NCBI GenBank assembly: GCA_947626965.1
Contig: CANQUH010000004.1
Location: 1-60,686, forward strand
Direction of reading: 5' to 3'
DNA length: 60,686 nt
DNA from: an uncultured Lachnospiraceae bacterium
GTDB taxonomy: Bacteria; Bacillota; Clostridia; Lachnospirales; Lachnospiraceae
Both the position numbers and the translations under genes were made by a program. This document shows, one piece after another, positions 7,899 through 16,484 of this stretch; the stretch's first letter is position 1; each line of letters begins with the position of its first letter. A model generated the notes under the pieces. That model was not told where the DNA came from. It saw only the letters and a program-made list of their open reading frames with translations, and made no database searches.

Positions 7899-8615
7899 TT
7901 ACGCCTCGCAGAACACCGCCGCGGCCGTATAATTATCGTTTCCTTCCTTCACTCTTTCAAGAAGAAGCCGCTCCATCGCCGCAAGCCACTCCTGCGGCGT
8001 TTTTGCCGCGGCAAGCGTTTTCTCCATCTCTTCCTCATAGACGTATTCCCAGAAACCGTCCGTGCAGAGCAGGAACGCGTGCGCCCCTTCCTCCACACAG
8101 ATATCCGTCACAATATCCGGTTTCCAGTTCTCGCTGCCCAGCGCGCGCAGAACCCGGTTGCGGTCCTCATGGAACCTGATCTGATCCGGAGTAATATCTC
8201 CCATCAGAACCGCCATCTGTGAAACGCTGTGATCCATCGTCTGATGCGTCAGGCGGCCGTCGGCAAAGTGATAAAGCCGGGAATCCCCCACATGTCCCCA
8301 GGCGGCGCGTCCGCCGGCTATTGTGAGTACGACTGCCGTCGTCTTCATCACGCATCTTTTCGTCTGTCTGTCTCTCACTTTCTGCCCGGCATGCTCAAAC
8401 GCGTGGTACAGATTTTCCGCACCCTGGAGATTTTCTGCTTCATAGTCGGTCAAAAACGATTCCGCCGCCGTCCGGGAGGCCGTCTGGCCCCCTCCATGTC
8501 CGCCAAGCCCGTCGGCAACCACCGCACAGATACCTGCCGGCAGCGTCCTGATCCGGACTGTATCCTCGTTTTCCGCGCGTCCACCGCAGGCTGTTATCTG
8601 CGCCGAAGTAATCAT
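7899..8615 (-). CDS. PP2C-family Ser/Thr phosphatase, soluble
   Basis: A 238-residue metal-dependent protein phosphatase expected to reverse the marks set by the neighbouring kinases. Family motifs are present in order: ENEDTV, ADGLGGHGGG, HVGDSRLY, TDGFWEYV and GNDNYTAA, which supply the metal-binding aspartates. No membrane segment is visible. Start ATG 8615 has AGGAGGG seven bases upstream. It follows the membrane-anchored PP2C gene by 15 bp, so the two are cotranscribed. The presence of one soluble and one tethered phosphatase parallels the soluble and tethered kinases in the same island. Confidence 0.93.
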   Translation of the reverse strand: MITSAQITACGGRAENEDTVRIRTLPAGICAVVADGLGGHGGGQTASRTAAESFLTDYEAENLQGAENLYHAFEHAGQKVRDRQTKRCVMKTTAVVLTIAGGRAAWGHVGDSRLYHFADGRLTHQTMDHSVSQMAVLMGDITPDQIRFHEDRNRVLRALGSENWKPDIVTDICVEEGAHAFLLCTDGFWEYVYEEEMEKTLAAAKTPQEWLAAMERLLLERVKEGNDNYTAAAVFCEA

Positions 8616-8630
8616 CCTGCATCCCTCCTG

Positions 8631-9740
8631 TCAGCCATGATATTCCATGATCAGTGCCGTATAATTATCCTGCGCTGCTTTTGCCGCGGCCTCGACTCCC
8701 TCTCCCAGTCTGCTGGCGGCCTCCTGCGCCGGATATGCCAGCGCCTGCTCCATCTGCTGCTGTGTCAGAGTCCCGAATATCCCGTCCGTGGCCAGCAGGA
8801 TTTTATCTCCGTCCGTCAGCACAATCCCGTCCGTGCTGCGGTCCAGATATTTCAGCCGTCCTGCCCCGATGAAACTGGTCAGACCTTCCCTCTGGATATC
8901 CCGATGAACGCTTTCCAGACTCCGCTGTCCGTTCACGGCCTCAAGCGCCAGAACCTCCTCATATATATGCGGCCGGTTCAGGCAAATCAGCCTTCCGCCC
9001 CTCATCAGGTAAATCCGGCTGTCCCCCACGGTCAGAAAGCCGAGAACTCCCTGCCGGACCAGAGCGAGCACCATCGTCGATCCGCTGCGCTCCGGCATCC
9101 TCTGCAGCATTCTGTTTGCACTGTCATTGACAGTCCCCGCAATCTCCATCAGCCGGTCGGAAATATTCTCCGCGCCTTTTGCCTGGAACTCCTCCATACA
9201 GATGCGCACCACCAGCTCGCTGACGTCTCTCCCATTCGCAAGTCCCCCCATTCCGTCCGCGACAACCGCAAGTATGCCTTTCTCACCGTAAAACGCGGCG
9301 TCCCCGCTGTCCGAGACCGCGAAGGAATCCTGCTGGTCTCTGCGCGCTCCGATCCCCTGGACCACGCCGGTGCTGATCGCCGAAGTCATCTGCGGCGGCG
9401 TGCCGCCCGACGGCATAAGATCCGTCACAGGAGCCGAAGATGATGCAGCTGTCCCTGCCGGATCGGATGTTCCGGAAAACAGACATTCCGTAACCGGCGG
9501 TTCTTCTTCCGCATTGTTTCCGGAACCGGCATCCGGCACATCCTTTACCGTATTTTCAAATCTCATGTCTGTCTTTGTTCCATACTCTGTTCTGTTCTCC
9601 GACCCGCTCTCATCCGTCCACTGTTTTTTCCTTTTCCTCATCTCGTTTGAAGCAAGCAGAAAAACCAGCACCAGCAGCAGAACGGCTCCCGCAAGTCCCG
9701 CCAGCAGCGGAATGATTCCCAGTATGTTTATTTTCTCCAT
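8631..9740 (-). CDS. PP2C-family Ser/Thr phosphatase with N-terminal membrane anchor
   Basis: A 369-residue protein. Residues about 5-31 form a hydrophobic helix followed by NEMRKRKK, giving an anchor with the rest in the cytoplasm. A hydrophilic linker of roughly 90 residues leads to a PP2C domain with RRDQQDSF, ADGMGGL, VGDSRIYL, TDGIFG and QDNYTAL motifs. The metal ligands appear intact. GAGGG precedes ATG 9740, and the FHA zinc-ribbon gene ends 12 bp upstream. It belongs to the same operon and probably dephosphorylates membrane-proximal kinase targets; this role is inferred from position and family. Confidence 0.92.
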   Translation of the reverse strand: MEKINILGIIPLLAGLAGAVLLLVLVFLLASNEMRKRKKQWTDESGSENRTEYGTKTDMRFENTVKDVPDAGSGNNAEEEPPVTECLFSGTSDPAGTAASSSAPVTDLMPSGGTPPQMTSAISTGVVQGIGARRDQQDSFAVSDSGDAAFYGEKGILAVVADGMGGLANGRDVSELVVRICMEEFQAKGAENISDRLMEIAGTVNDSANRMLQRMPERSGSTMVLALVRQGVLGFLTVGDSRIYLMRGGRLICLNRPHIYEEVLALEAVNGQRSLESVHRDIQREGLTSFIGAGRLKYLDRSTDGIVLTDGDKILLATDGIFGTLTQQQMEQALAYPAQEAASRLGEGVEAAAKAAQDNYTALIMEYHG

Positions 9741-9752
9741 GGCAGGCCCTCA

Positions 9753-10436
9753 TCATGAATCCAGTTCATCCCAGGAAAACTTCTCGCCGCACAGTGGCAT
9801 GAAGATCAGCACGCTCTTTCCGATCTCTATCCTGTCGTAGGCATGAAGCTCCGTCATCATCAGGACGGCCTTGCCGTTCAGACGCACGATTCCTCTGCCG
9901 CTTCCCGGCGCGAAATAATACAGCTTCTCTCTCGTATCGTAGGCGAGGATCGCATGATTTTCCCGGGAAATCGTATCGTCGCTCGCGATTGAAATATCCA
10001 TGTAGCTCGCGCGTCCAATATAATTATTGTCGGCGTGGATCTTATAATCCTGTCCCTTCGACGGCCCTGCGATGCAGACCAGCCATCCGACGACGGGGCT
10101 GATCATCCCATCCTGCCTGTTTCCGGCTTCATTTGTCCTTACGCGGCTGCTGTAGGCCCCCGTAAACACGGATGGCTGATATGCCTCTCTTGCCTGTCCC
10201 CATCCCGGTCCTCTGACCGGCTCTGTCTCCACGGAATTGTCCGCCTCGCCCGGACGGATCTGAAATACCGGCATGGTCTTTCCTATCTGATCGGCAAAAC
10301 CCGCGTCCGGCGCCCATGTCTCGGTTCCTCCTTTTACGGCAAGCGTCTCACTCATGCGGAGTCTCGCGCACTCCGGACACTCCGGTGTCACGGAAGGATC
10401 ATAGCTGTGTCCGTTTTTACATCTGATAATTTCCAT
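9753..10436 (-). CDS. Zinc ribbon plus FHA domain protein
   Basis: A 227-residue cytoplasmic protein. The N-terminus has CKNGHSYDPS...CPEC, a small zinc-binding ribbon, then a variable linker, then an FHA domain (about residues 120-215) with IGRASYMDI, SRENHAIL and a GRGIVRLNGK segment. FHA domains bind phosphothreonine, so this is a likely reader of the local kinases. I use ATG 10436 because AAGGAG lies eight bases upstream and because a longer in-frame start at 10499 would overlap the preceding gene by about 30 bp. The upstream kinase-FHA gene ends 31 bp away. Confidence 0.88.
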   Translation of the reverse strand: MEIIRCKNGHSYDPSVTPECPECARLRMSETLAVKGGTETWAPDAGFADQIGKTMPVFQIRPGEADNSVETEPVRGPGWGQAREAYQPSVFTGAYSSRVRTNEAGNRQDGMISPVVGWLVCIAGPSKGQDYKIHADNNYIGRASYMDISIASDDTISRENHAILAYDTREKLYYFAPGSGRGIVRLNGKAVLMMTELHAYDRIEIGKSVLIFMPLCGEKFSWDELDS

Positions 10437-10467
10437 CTTAACTCTCCTTTTCCCGCTGTTGTGTTTT

Positions 10468-11748
10468 TCAGCGTATCTCAAAAATCTGATTATCTCCAAG
10501 CCGGATAATGCTGCCCGCCTTTAATTCATAGACAAGCCCCGGCATAATTTTGCGGCGTTCAAGATAAGTCGGCAGGCCGCAGCCCATATCCACAAGATAA
10601 CATCTCCCGCCGCTGCTCCATATCCGGAAATGAATGCCGCCTACTCCGTAAGTTTTTTCCGGAAACCGTATCCTGCAGCTTTCATCCTTTCCCGCGTACT
10701 GTATGCCCGTGACCGGAAATACACGGCCTTCCAGCGATCCGGCCCTTCCCACAAGATACCGTTCCCGTTTTCCGGTCCCCGGTCTGGTCAGTTCCGTCCA
10801 GAATGTTATCACATCTCTGTACCTTCGCTGCATCTGCAGCTCCATCCCACGCATCAGGGCCTCCTCATGAAAATCTTCGGGAAGCCTGATTCCAAGCTGT
10901 GACGGAGGTTTTACCGGATCGTTCGTCAGACGGTCCATCGACTGCGGAATCATCTGTCCGGTCAGGCACTGATAGATCGTGACAGCCAGCGCGTACACGT
11001 CTGTCCACGGACCCAGGCGCTCCGTCCCCCTGTACTGTTCCGGGGGAGCATAACCGCGCTTGAGCATGACCATCGTGCTCTTTCCTCCGATCGAACTCCT
11101 GGCCGCTCCGAAATCGATCAGCTTGACCTGACCTCCCTCCCGCAGAATGATGTTGTCCGGGCTTACATCGCAGTGGACGATCCCGCTCTTGTGTATCTCG
11201 CACAAGGCCGACACGGTCTGCGAAAAGACCGGGCGCAGCCTCTGCCAGTCCATTCTCCCGTTTTTTTCTTTCCGGAGCGCCTGTCCAAGATCCTGTCCCT
11301 CCAGGTATTCCATCACATAGTAAGCCGTATTATTTTCCCGGAACATATGGCTGACGCTGATGATGTTCGGATGGTCGCGGTATCGGTTCACAATCCTCGC
11401 TTCCTTCAGAAAAACCTCCAGATACTTCTCGTAGCACGCCGGATCCCCCTTCACGGCTACCTGACAGGATCTCCGCGTGTTTCCCGTCAGATCGCGCGGC
11501 ATGTATTCCTTGACGGCCACCCGGCAGTCCTCCTTCTCGTCGCGCGCCAGGTAGGTGATGCCGAATCCCCCCTCGCCAAGCACGCGTCCGATCCTGTACC
11601 TGCCATGCAGAAGATATCTTTGCGGAAGCGCACGTCCGGAATTCGCAGGAAGAAGGCCAGGGGCTCCGCAGACCGGACAATATCCCCCGTATATGTACCC
11701 TTTCATGCAGTTCATACAGAGCTGCCCGGACTGTCCCTTAAGAATCAT
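10468..11748 (-). CDS. Ser/Thr protein kinase with C-terminal FHA domain (non-RD kinase)
   Basis: A 426-residue protein: zinc ribbon (CMNC...CPVC, residues 11-27), kinase domain about 50-330 with GEGGFG, K80 in VAVKEYMP, catalytic loop HCDVSPDN (D194), DFG 212-214 and GYAPPEQYRG, then an FHA domain (about 335-426) with a GVGGIHFRIW-like strand. The usual HRD arginine is cysteine, so this is a non-RD kinase whose activity may not depend on activation-loop phosphorylation; the sister kinases at 3170 and 6519 keep HRD. Its ATGA overlap with the PrsW-FHA gene indicates translational coupling. The FHA part may bind autophosphorylated or partner sites. Confidence 0.92.
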   Translation of the reverse strand: MILKGQSGQLCMNCMKGYIYGGYCPVCGAPGLLPANSGRALPQRYLLHGRYRIGRVLGEGGFGITYLARDEKEDCRVAVKEYMPRDLTGNTRRSCQVAVKGDPACYEKYLEVFLKEARIVNRYRDHPNIISVSHMFRENNTAYYVMEYLEGQDLGQALRKEKNGRMDWQRLRPVFSQTVSALCEIHKSGIVHCDVSPDNIILREGGQVKLIDFGAARSSIGGKSTMVMLKRGYAPPEQYRGTERLGPWTDVYALAVTIYQCLTGQMIPQSMDRLTNDPVKPPSQLGIRLPEDFHEEALMRGMELQMQRRYRDVITFWTELTRPGTGKRERYLVGRAGSLEGRVFPVTGIQYAGKDESCRIRFPEKTYGVGGIHFRIWSSGGRCYLVDMGCGLPTYLERRKIMPGLVYELKAGSIIRLGDNQIFEIR

Positions 11749-13133
11749 ATGATCCCTTTCCTGTCACGGACAAGCCGGAAACTGCAGGACTCATTTCCAA
11801 GACTGAGGACGGCTCCCTCCGGCACGATCACGTCCGTGTATGGCTGAATTTTCTGCCCTCCGATGAATGTGCCGTTGCTCGATCCCAGGTCCTGAACGAT
11901 CAGATTCTGCCCCGAAAACCGAAGACTGCAGTGCTTTCCGCTCACATGCGGGCTGTTTGGAAACGCAATCATGCACTGGCGGCCGTCGCGCCCCGCGGCA
12001 GCCGACATGCCTTCATACAGATCGATCCTCCGGCCGGCATATTCTCCGCTCGTTCCCTGCAGATACCAGACGGTTTCCTCCTTGTATCTGCTCTGACCGG
12101 ACGGCGTGTCAAAGTAGACATCTCCGCCGAAAGACGCCGCCTCCTCGCCATGCCGGATCCCTGCCGTCAGACCTCCGTTCTCCGCCGCCACGATTCCGAC
12201 AATCTGATTAACCCCGCGTCTGAGCATTACAAGCCAGATCGCCAGGTTGATCACGGTGAGAATCAGATGCTGCGTGCTTATGATCCCATCCGCAAAAAAG
12301 GGCAGGCCGAGATTCATGTTATTGAAAAAATGCAGTACGACCGCCAGGATAAAATAGACAAGAAACAGCGGGTTCAGCAGATGAAGCGGACTAAGATTGT
12401 CCTCTCCTTTCGCCTCCGCGAGAGCTCCCCCGTAAAGCGATGCCCAGAATGCGTGTCCTGAGAAGGAATTCAGCGCTCTCGCAATTCCCGTCCCCATTCC
12501 CTGGTCAAAGGTATATCCGATCGACTCCATAAAAGAAAATCCCGTGCCGACCGCAAAACCGATCAGAATGCCGTTCAGAATATACGGCCTTTTTTTCTTT
12601 CTGCTTCCGAGGAAGTAGTAAACCGCCAGCAGTTTCGCCGGTTCCTCCACCAGTCCGGCCCATCTCGCCTCGACATTCACGGACGCGATCACATAAATAA
12701 GCTCAAACGCCAGAACCCCTGTCACAATGGAGACCACGCCGCCCACAAAAACCATCTTGATCACTTCATACAGAGCGATATTTCTCGGTATATGGAGCTC
12801 CCACACCAGCACCATGCAGGTGAACGGCACGAGACAGGGAAAAAGGCTGACGCCCGGATAAAGAGTATACTTGTTTCCCCCGTAAATCAGACTGACAAAA
12901 AACAGTGCGGCGACTGACAGCAGCATAATGATAAAAAACCGCAGGAACAGATACGGCTTCATCCAGCCGACAAGCATATCCTTCCTCTGCGGGGTCGTCA
13001 TCGGCGTACCCGCGATAAACACCCGCGCTGTTTCCTCCTCCGTGTGCCGCTTGAACACATCAGAAAAAATATCCCCATATCCGAGTGTTCCGCTGTCCGC
13101 GTGTCTGATAAAAGTTTCATTTTTGCTGCTCAT
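11745..13133 (-). CDS. PrsW-family intramembrane metalloprotease fused to FHA domain
   Basis: A 462-residue polytopic membrane protein. About eight hydrophobic segments span residues 60-350. Family motifs are visible: VEEPAK (E163, E164), SFMESIGY (E203), SGHAFW (H227) and VLHFFNN (H268), the residues thought to bind zinc in PrsW. A C-terminal FHA domain (about 375-460) has SPHVSGKHCSLRF and SSNGTFIGG. PrsW in B. subtilis cleaves an anti-sigma factor; fusion to a phosphothreonine reader suggests cleavage gated by phosphorylation, which is inference. ATG 13133 has GGGAGG at good spacing; a longer frame to 13256 would overlap the upstream gene. It starts 4 bp after the FHA membrane protein and overlaps the kinase-FHA gene by four bases. 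Confidence 0.9.
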   Translation of the reverse strand: MSSKNETFIRHADSGTLGYGDIFSDVFKRHTEEETARVFIAGTPMTTPQRKDMLVGWMKPYLFLRFFIIMLLSVAALFFVSLIYGGNKYTLYPGVSLFPCLVPFTCMVLVWELHIPRNIALYEVIKMVFVGGVVSIVTGVLAFELIYVIASVNVEARWAGLVEEPAKLLAVYYFLGSRKKKRPYILNGILIGFAVGTGFSFMESIGYTFDQGMGTGIARALNSFSGHAFWASLYGGALAEAKGEDNLSPLHLLNPLFLVYFILAVVLHFFNNMNLGLPFFADGIISTQHLILTVINLAIWLVMLRRGVNQIVGIVAAENGGLTAGIRHGEEAASFGGDVYFDTPSGQSRYKEETVWYLQGTSGEYAGRRIDLYEGMSAAAGRDGRQCMIAFPNSPHVSGKHCSLRFSGQNLIVQDLGSSNGTFIGGQKIQPYTDVIVPEGAVLSLGNESCSFRLVRDRKGII

Positions 13134-13137
13134 ACTT

Positions 13138-14895
13138 TCAACCTCCCTGCTTTTTCTGTATGATCTGAAACATATTTGTCTTTGTCGCCAGATAAAATCT
13201 GGTGCCCGGTTCCATGTAATACTCCACCTTCGGCTCCAGACGCAGTCCGTTCTCAAAGAATGTCCCGTACTTTGATCCGCAGTCCTTCAAAAATACCGCG
13301 CCGTCCCGAACCTCAAGCGTACAATGCTCACGGCTGATCCCCGCCGTATCGGACGGAAACGCGATGCCGCATTTCTCCTTGTCCCTGCCCAGAAGCAGTT
13401 TCCCGGCCACGGCAAAACGCCTTCCGGCAAACGCACCCGAGATTCCCTGCAGACGGAACTGTTTCTGCGGTTTCCCTGATTGTACCGGATGCTCCTGCGG
13501 ACTTCCTGCCTGCTTCGCCTGGTTCCCGTACGGCTGAACCGGCGGCGTTCCAACCTGCGGTCCCTGGCCCCCGTACGGCTGAACCGAAGGATTCCCCATC
13601 GGCTGGACCTGGCCCCTATATGGCTGAGCTGGCGGCGTTCCAACCTGCGGTCCCTGGCCCCCGTACGGCTGAACCGGAGAATTTCCCATCGGCTGAGCCG
13701 GGCCTCCATACGGCTGAATTGGCGGCGTTCCCTCCTGCATCCTCTGGTCCCCATATGGCTGGATCGGCGGATTTCCCGGCTGCGCCCCGGAATTTCCTCC
13801 TGCCTGTCCCGTCTTCTTTCCGCGGTTCACCACACTGATGACCGCCAGGATCAGGATCACAATCACAATCCCTCCGATTATGTACAGATCGCTTCTGCCG
13901 ATCAGACCTTTCCATTCCGTCTCCTGCTGTCCGCCGTTCTGATTTCCCTGACCTCCTTCAGATATCTCTTTTCCCCAGTTCTTCACAGCGAGCTGTTCCG
14001 GCAGATCGATCCCTGCAATATCGAAAAACAGGTACTGCTCGCCGGTGAAAAAGCCGACTCCCACTGCTTCGTACGTCTGCGCGTCCAGAATCATCGTTCC
14101 CGTCCAAAGATTTCCCAGCTGCAGATCATCGGATAATGTATAAACTCCCTGGTCGTACGAATAGTTTTCTATGCTGAGCAGCCCTCTCTGCATTGTCTCC
14201 CCGTCCCAGCTGGCGATAACACCCAGAAGCGAATGATCCTGATCAATTCCATTTCCAAGAGAAACCCCCTTTACACTCACCGGCTCCGCGGCATAGAGCA
14301 GCGCCGCATTGCTTCCGACATTCTGAGCTATCGTCTCAAAAACAATATCCGAATCCATCATACAGAGCATCCCAGCCTGCTCGTAATCCAGGCTGCCTGC
14401 CACCTCCTGCGTGGCGATCCATGTATTTCCGGACGACTTGACCGCGAACGTATTGAGCATTGCGGCAATTTCCCCGGACTCCCTCTCCACCAGAATCAAT
14501 ATGCCGGCTGCGTCTGCCGCTTTCTGGATTTCTTTGGGCAGCTCAGAAGAAGCCGTATTCATGCTTGTATAAAAATCCAGTTTTTCCAGCCGGTCCGTTT
14601 CGGAATCTCCGGATTCCCCGGACTCTCCGAATTTCGGCAGCCCGACCGCTCCCGGACCGGAATCCCCTGTTTTCATCTGAAATTTCTGACCGTTTTCCGT
14701 CTGCATGTTCAGACTGTTCGCTCTCAGCATTTCCTGAAGATTCATCGTCCGCTCCGGCTGGACGCTCTCTGTCTGCGCCTCCTGTCCGGCCGCCGCCTGC
14801 ACTCTCATCTGTCCGCCCGCATCCGCGGCACATATGCCAAGCACAAAAAGGACAGCCGGCAGAACTCCCCTTAAAAATTTAATTTTTCTGCTCAT
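13138..14895 (-). CDS. Secreted-domain, single-pass membrane protein with cytoplasmic FHA domain
   Basis: A 585-residue protein with a signal peptide (about 1-35, hydrophobic core LPAVLFVLGICAADA), an extracytoplasmic region (36-335) of unrecognised fold that vaguely recalls a degenerate trypsin-like barrel, one membrane helix (337-356), a proline/glutamine tail of imperfect QPYGG-containing repeats (377-457), and an FHA domain (480-580) with LLGRDKEKCGIAF, SREHC and GSKYGTFFENG. The topology would place an external sensor and an internal phosphothreonine reader on one chain. ATG 14895 has GGAGGAGG upstream. It is the first gene of the tight cluster running down to 7899. The ectodomain function is unknown. 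Confidence 0.85.
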   Translation of the reverse strand: MSRKIKFLRGVLPAVLFVLGICAADAGGQMRVQAAAGQEAQTESVQPERTMNLQEMLRANSLNMQTENGQKFQMKTGDSGPGAVGLPKFGESGESGDSETDRLEKLDFYTSMNTASSELPKEIQKAADAAGILILVERESGEIAAMLNTFAVKSSGNTWIATQEVAGSLDYEQAGMLCMMDSDIVFETIAQNVGSNAALLYAAEPVSVKGVSLGNGIDQDHSLLGVIASWDGETMQRGLLSIENYSYDQGVYTLSDDLQLGNLWTGTMILDAQTYEAVGVGFFTGEQYLFFDIAGIDLPEQLAVKNWGKEISEGGQGNQNGGQQETEWKGLIGRSDLYIIGGIVIVILILAVISVVNRGKKTGQAGGNSGAQPGNPPIQPYGDQRMQEGTPPIQPYGGPAQPMGNSPVQPYGGQGPQVGTPPAQPYRGQVQPMGNPSVQPYGGQGPQVGTPPVQPYGNQAKQAGSPQEHPVQSGKPQKQFRLQGISGAFAGRRFAVAGKLLLGRDKEKCGIAFPSDTAGISREHCTLEVRDGAVFLKDCGSKYGTFFENGLRLEPKVEYYMEPGTRFYLATKTNMFQIIQKKQGG

Positions 14896-15034
14896 CTCTG
14901 ATTACCTCCTCCGTATTGTCCTCTCACTTGAAGAATCCCTTTAATGCAGGGCAAAAGGTACTTCACTCTGAATTTGATTTCATCATTTTTTATTCTACCA
15001 CCCTCCATTTTTCTGCCGGGCAATCCGGTTCCGG

Positions 15035-15137
15035 AAAAAATTTCCTGTGAATCGAGCAGGAGGCGGTCTTCCCTCCTGCCCGCCGCGCGGCCCGCATGCT
15101 GCGCCTGCAGCTGATTTCCTTATGCGGGCCTGAGCAT
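15035..15137 (+). repeat. Palindromic interspersed repeat, family A copy 3
   Basis: Near copy of the repeat at 7784-7893: TTTCCTGTGAATC, then hairpin GCAGGAGG/CCTCCTGC, then GCCCGCAT/ATGCGGGC around a CTGCAG core. It and the terminator at 15144-15184 fill most of the 337 bp gap 14896-15232. I see no gene in that gap and no convincing promoter for the FHA operon. Confidence 0.65.
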
Positions 15138-15143
15138 AGCAAA

Positions 15144-15184
15144 ATCCCCCGCATCGCCGTCACTCATATGGCAATGCGGGGGAT
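15144..15184 (-). terminator. Rho-independent terminator of the HTH-like gene
   Basis: Perfect 11 bp stem ATCCCCCGCAT / ATGCGGGGGAT with a 19-base loop, about 50 bp past the minus-strand stop at 15233 and followed on that strand by TTTTGC. It separates the HTH-like gene from the FHA/kinase operon. Confidence 0.7.
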
Positions 15185-15232
15185 TCCCCAAAATATTTTG
15201 GAACGAGAAAAAGAAAATCATTTTGTCGTTCC

Positions 15233-16333
15233 CTATAATTCAAATAACTCTGCGATAATCAGCTTCATACTGGCGCTCATGTCATCTCCATCCCGCGGCA
15301 TCAGGCAGTAAAGCACAAGATAGTCAAACGGACTTCGCGGATCCATGCGCCGCATGCCGCATTCTTCCATCATCCAGTTCAGCCTTCTGCAGTGTTCCTC
15401 AAGAATTTCGCCTGCCGGAATATAGTCCTCGTCCAGCTCGTCATATTTTCCGTCGCGGATGCCTCCCGTGATCAGATACAGCAGAAGCAGCACCTTTCTC
15501 GTGACATCTTCCGTACGGTTCCGCATCCCCTTGATGCTCCGAACCCCCGGCCAGTATTTTTTTATTATTTTCTGTATATCACTGTATGACGCGGTTCTCC
15601 GCTCCAGAGGCATATTCATGCGCAGATATGTCTCCGTCACATATTCAATCGAATACTCTTCTTCATCTGCGCCGCCTTCCGTCAGCAGTCCCAGCATTTT
15701 CATAAAATACTGCCATGCCGTATTATGATAGAAACCCAGCTTCTCACTGTGGCACATCAGAAAATTCATGATATCCTCCCCCGGAGGCAGATTCTCAAAT
15801 TCCAGGCGGAGTATCCGCGTGGCAGCCGCCTGCTCCCTGCCGGCGTCTTTTCTGTACCCGCCGACCAGATCCGCGTTGGCGCGCGCCGTCTGATAGCTCT
15901 GATGATTGCGCAGGGAAAACGCGTAGACAACCTCCCGGGGATTGCGGTAATGAATCCCCTGCTCCACCGTCCCAAGCAGCAGATCATCCGTTTGATGTTC
16001 GTCAAATCCCAGGGCAAACGCAATTCTGAAAATTTCTTCCCTGTCAGAGGGAAGTTTCTTATTCTTCATCCAGTTCTGCACTTTCCTGCGCACGCTGTCC
16101 TCTCTGACCGGCTTCTCATCCATTCCGGCATATTCCGTCATCCCCGCGATCAGGCGTTCCTGGACATCCTCTCCGCCATACAGCCGGCGCAGATTATCCG
16201 GAAAAGTGCGCAGAGGCAGTCCTGATTTCAAAAAGGCGACTGCCTGGCGCGGCGTCAGCGTTTCACGCAGCAGATAATCCCACTGACGTGCCGAAAGTTC
16301 CGTAAACTGTGAACGTATATTGTTTTCCCCCAT
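15233..16333 (-). CDS. Unknown protein with XRE-like helix-turn-helix segment
   Basis: A 366-residue cytoplasmic protein that I do not recognise as a named family. Residues about 75-125 (SVRRKVQNWMKNKKLP then EEIFRIAFALGFDEHQTDDLLLG) resemble an XRE-type helix-turn-helix with the following helices typical of cell-state regulators. The remainder is predicted alpha-helical with no membrane segment and few cysteines. ATG 16333 has GAGGAGG at ideal spacing, and a strong TTGACA-N16-TATAAT promoter lies 60 bp upstream. It has its own terminator. Placement directly before the kinase/FHA operon, on the same strand, suggests a regulator or effector of that island; this is inference from position. Confidence 0.75.
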   Translation of the reverse strand: MGENNIRSQFTELSARQWDYLLRETLTPRQAVAFLKSGLPLRTFPDNLRRLYGGEDVQERLIAGMTEYAGMDEKPVREDSVRRKVQNWMKNKKLPSDREEIFRIAFALGFDEHQTDDLLLGTVEQGIHYRNPREVVYAFSLRNHQSYQTARANADLVGGYRKDAGREQAAATRILRLEFENLPPGEDIMNFLMCHSEKLGFYHNTAWQYFMKMLGLLTEGGADEEEYSIEYVTETYLRMNMPLERRTASYSDIQKIIKKYWPGVRSIKGMRNRTEDVTRKVLLLLYLITGGIRDGKYDELDEDYIPAGEILEEHCRRLNWMMEECGMRRMDPRSPFDYLVLYCLMPRDGDDMSASMKLIIAELFEL

Positions 16334-16392
16334 GTTTTGCCTCCTCTGCGGAGCTGTGCGTTTCCAAAATAATTCTGTCAGAACCTTTTTTC

Positions 16393-16420
16393 ATTATAAC
16401 AGTCTCCCTGTCCTTGTCAA
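16393..16420 (-). promoter_or_regulatory. Strong sigma-A promoter for the HTH-like gene
   Basis: Minus strand: TTGACA (16420-16415), 16 bp spacer, TATAAT (16398-16393); both hexamers are perfect. The predicted leader is about 50 nt. Confidence 0.8.
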
Positions 16421-16449
16421 TTATTCCTCCGTTAATTATTTGTCATTAG

Positions 16450-16478
16450 TTGCATATGTGAGTAAAATGGGTTATAAT
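16450..16478 (+). promoter_or_regulatory. Sigma-A promoter, divergent, toward the folate operon
   Basis: TTGCAT (16450-16455), 17 bp spacer, TATAAT (16473-16478). It lies back to back with the promoter of the HTH-like gene, with about 30 bp between them. Confidence 0.65.
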
Positions 16479-16484
16479 ATGGTC

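Noticed and set aside
8229-9443. Long open frame (404 codons) on the plus strand across the two PP2C genes
   Set aside because: It runs antisense to two genes with full PP2C motifs and ribosome binding sites; its own product has no recognisable domain and only reflects codon bias.
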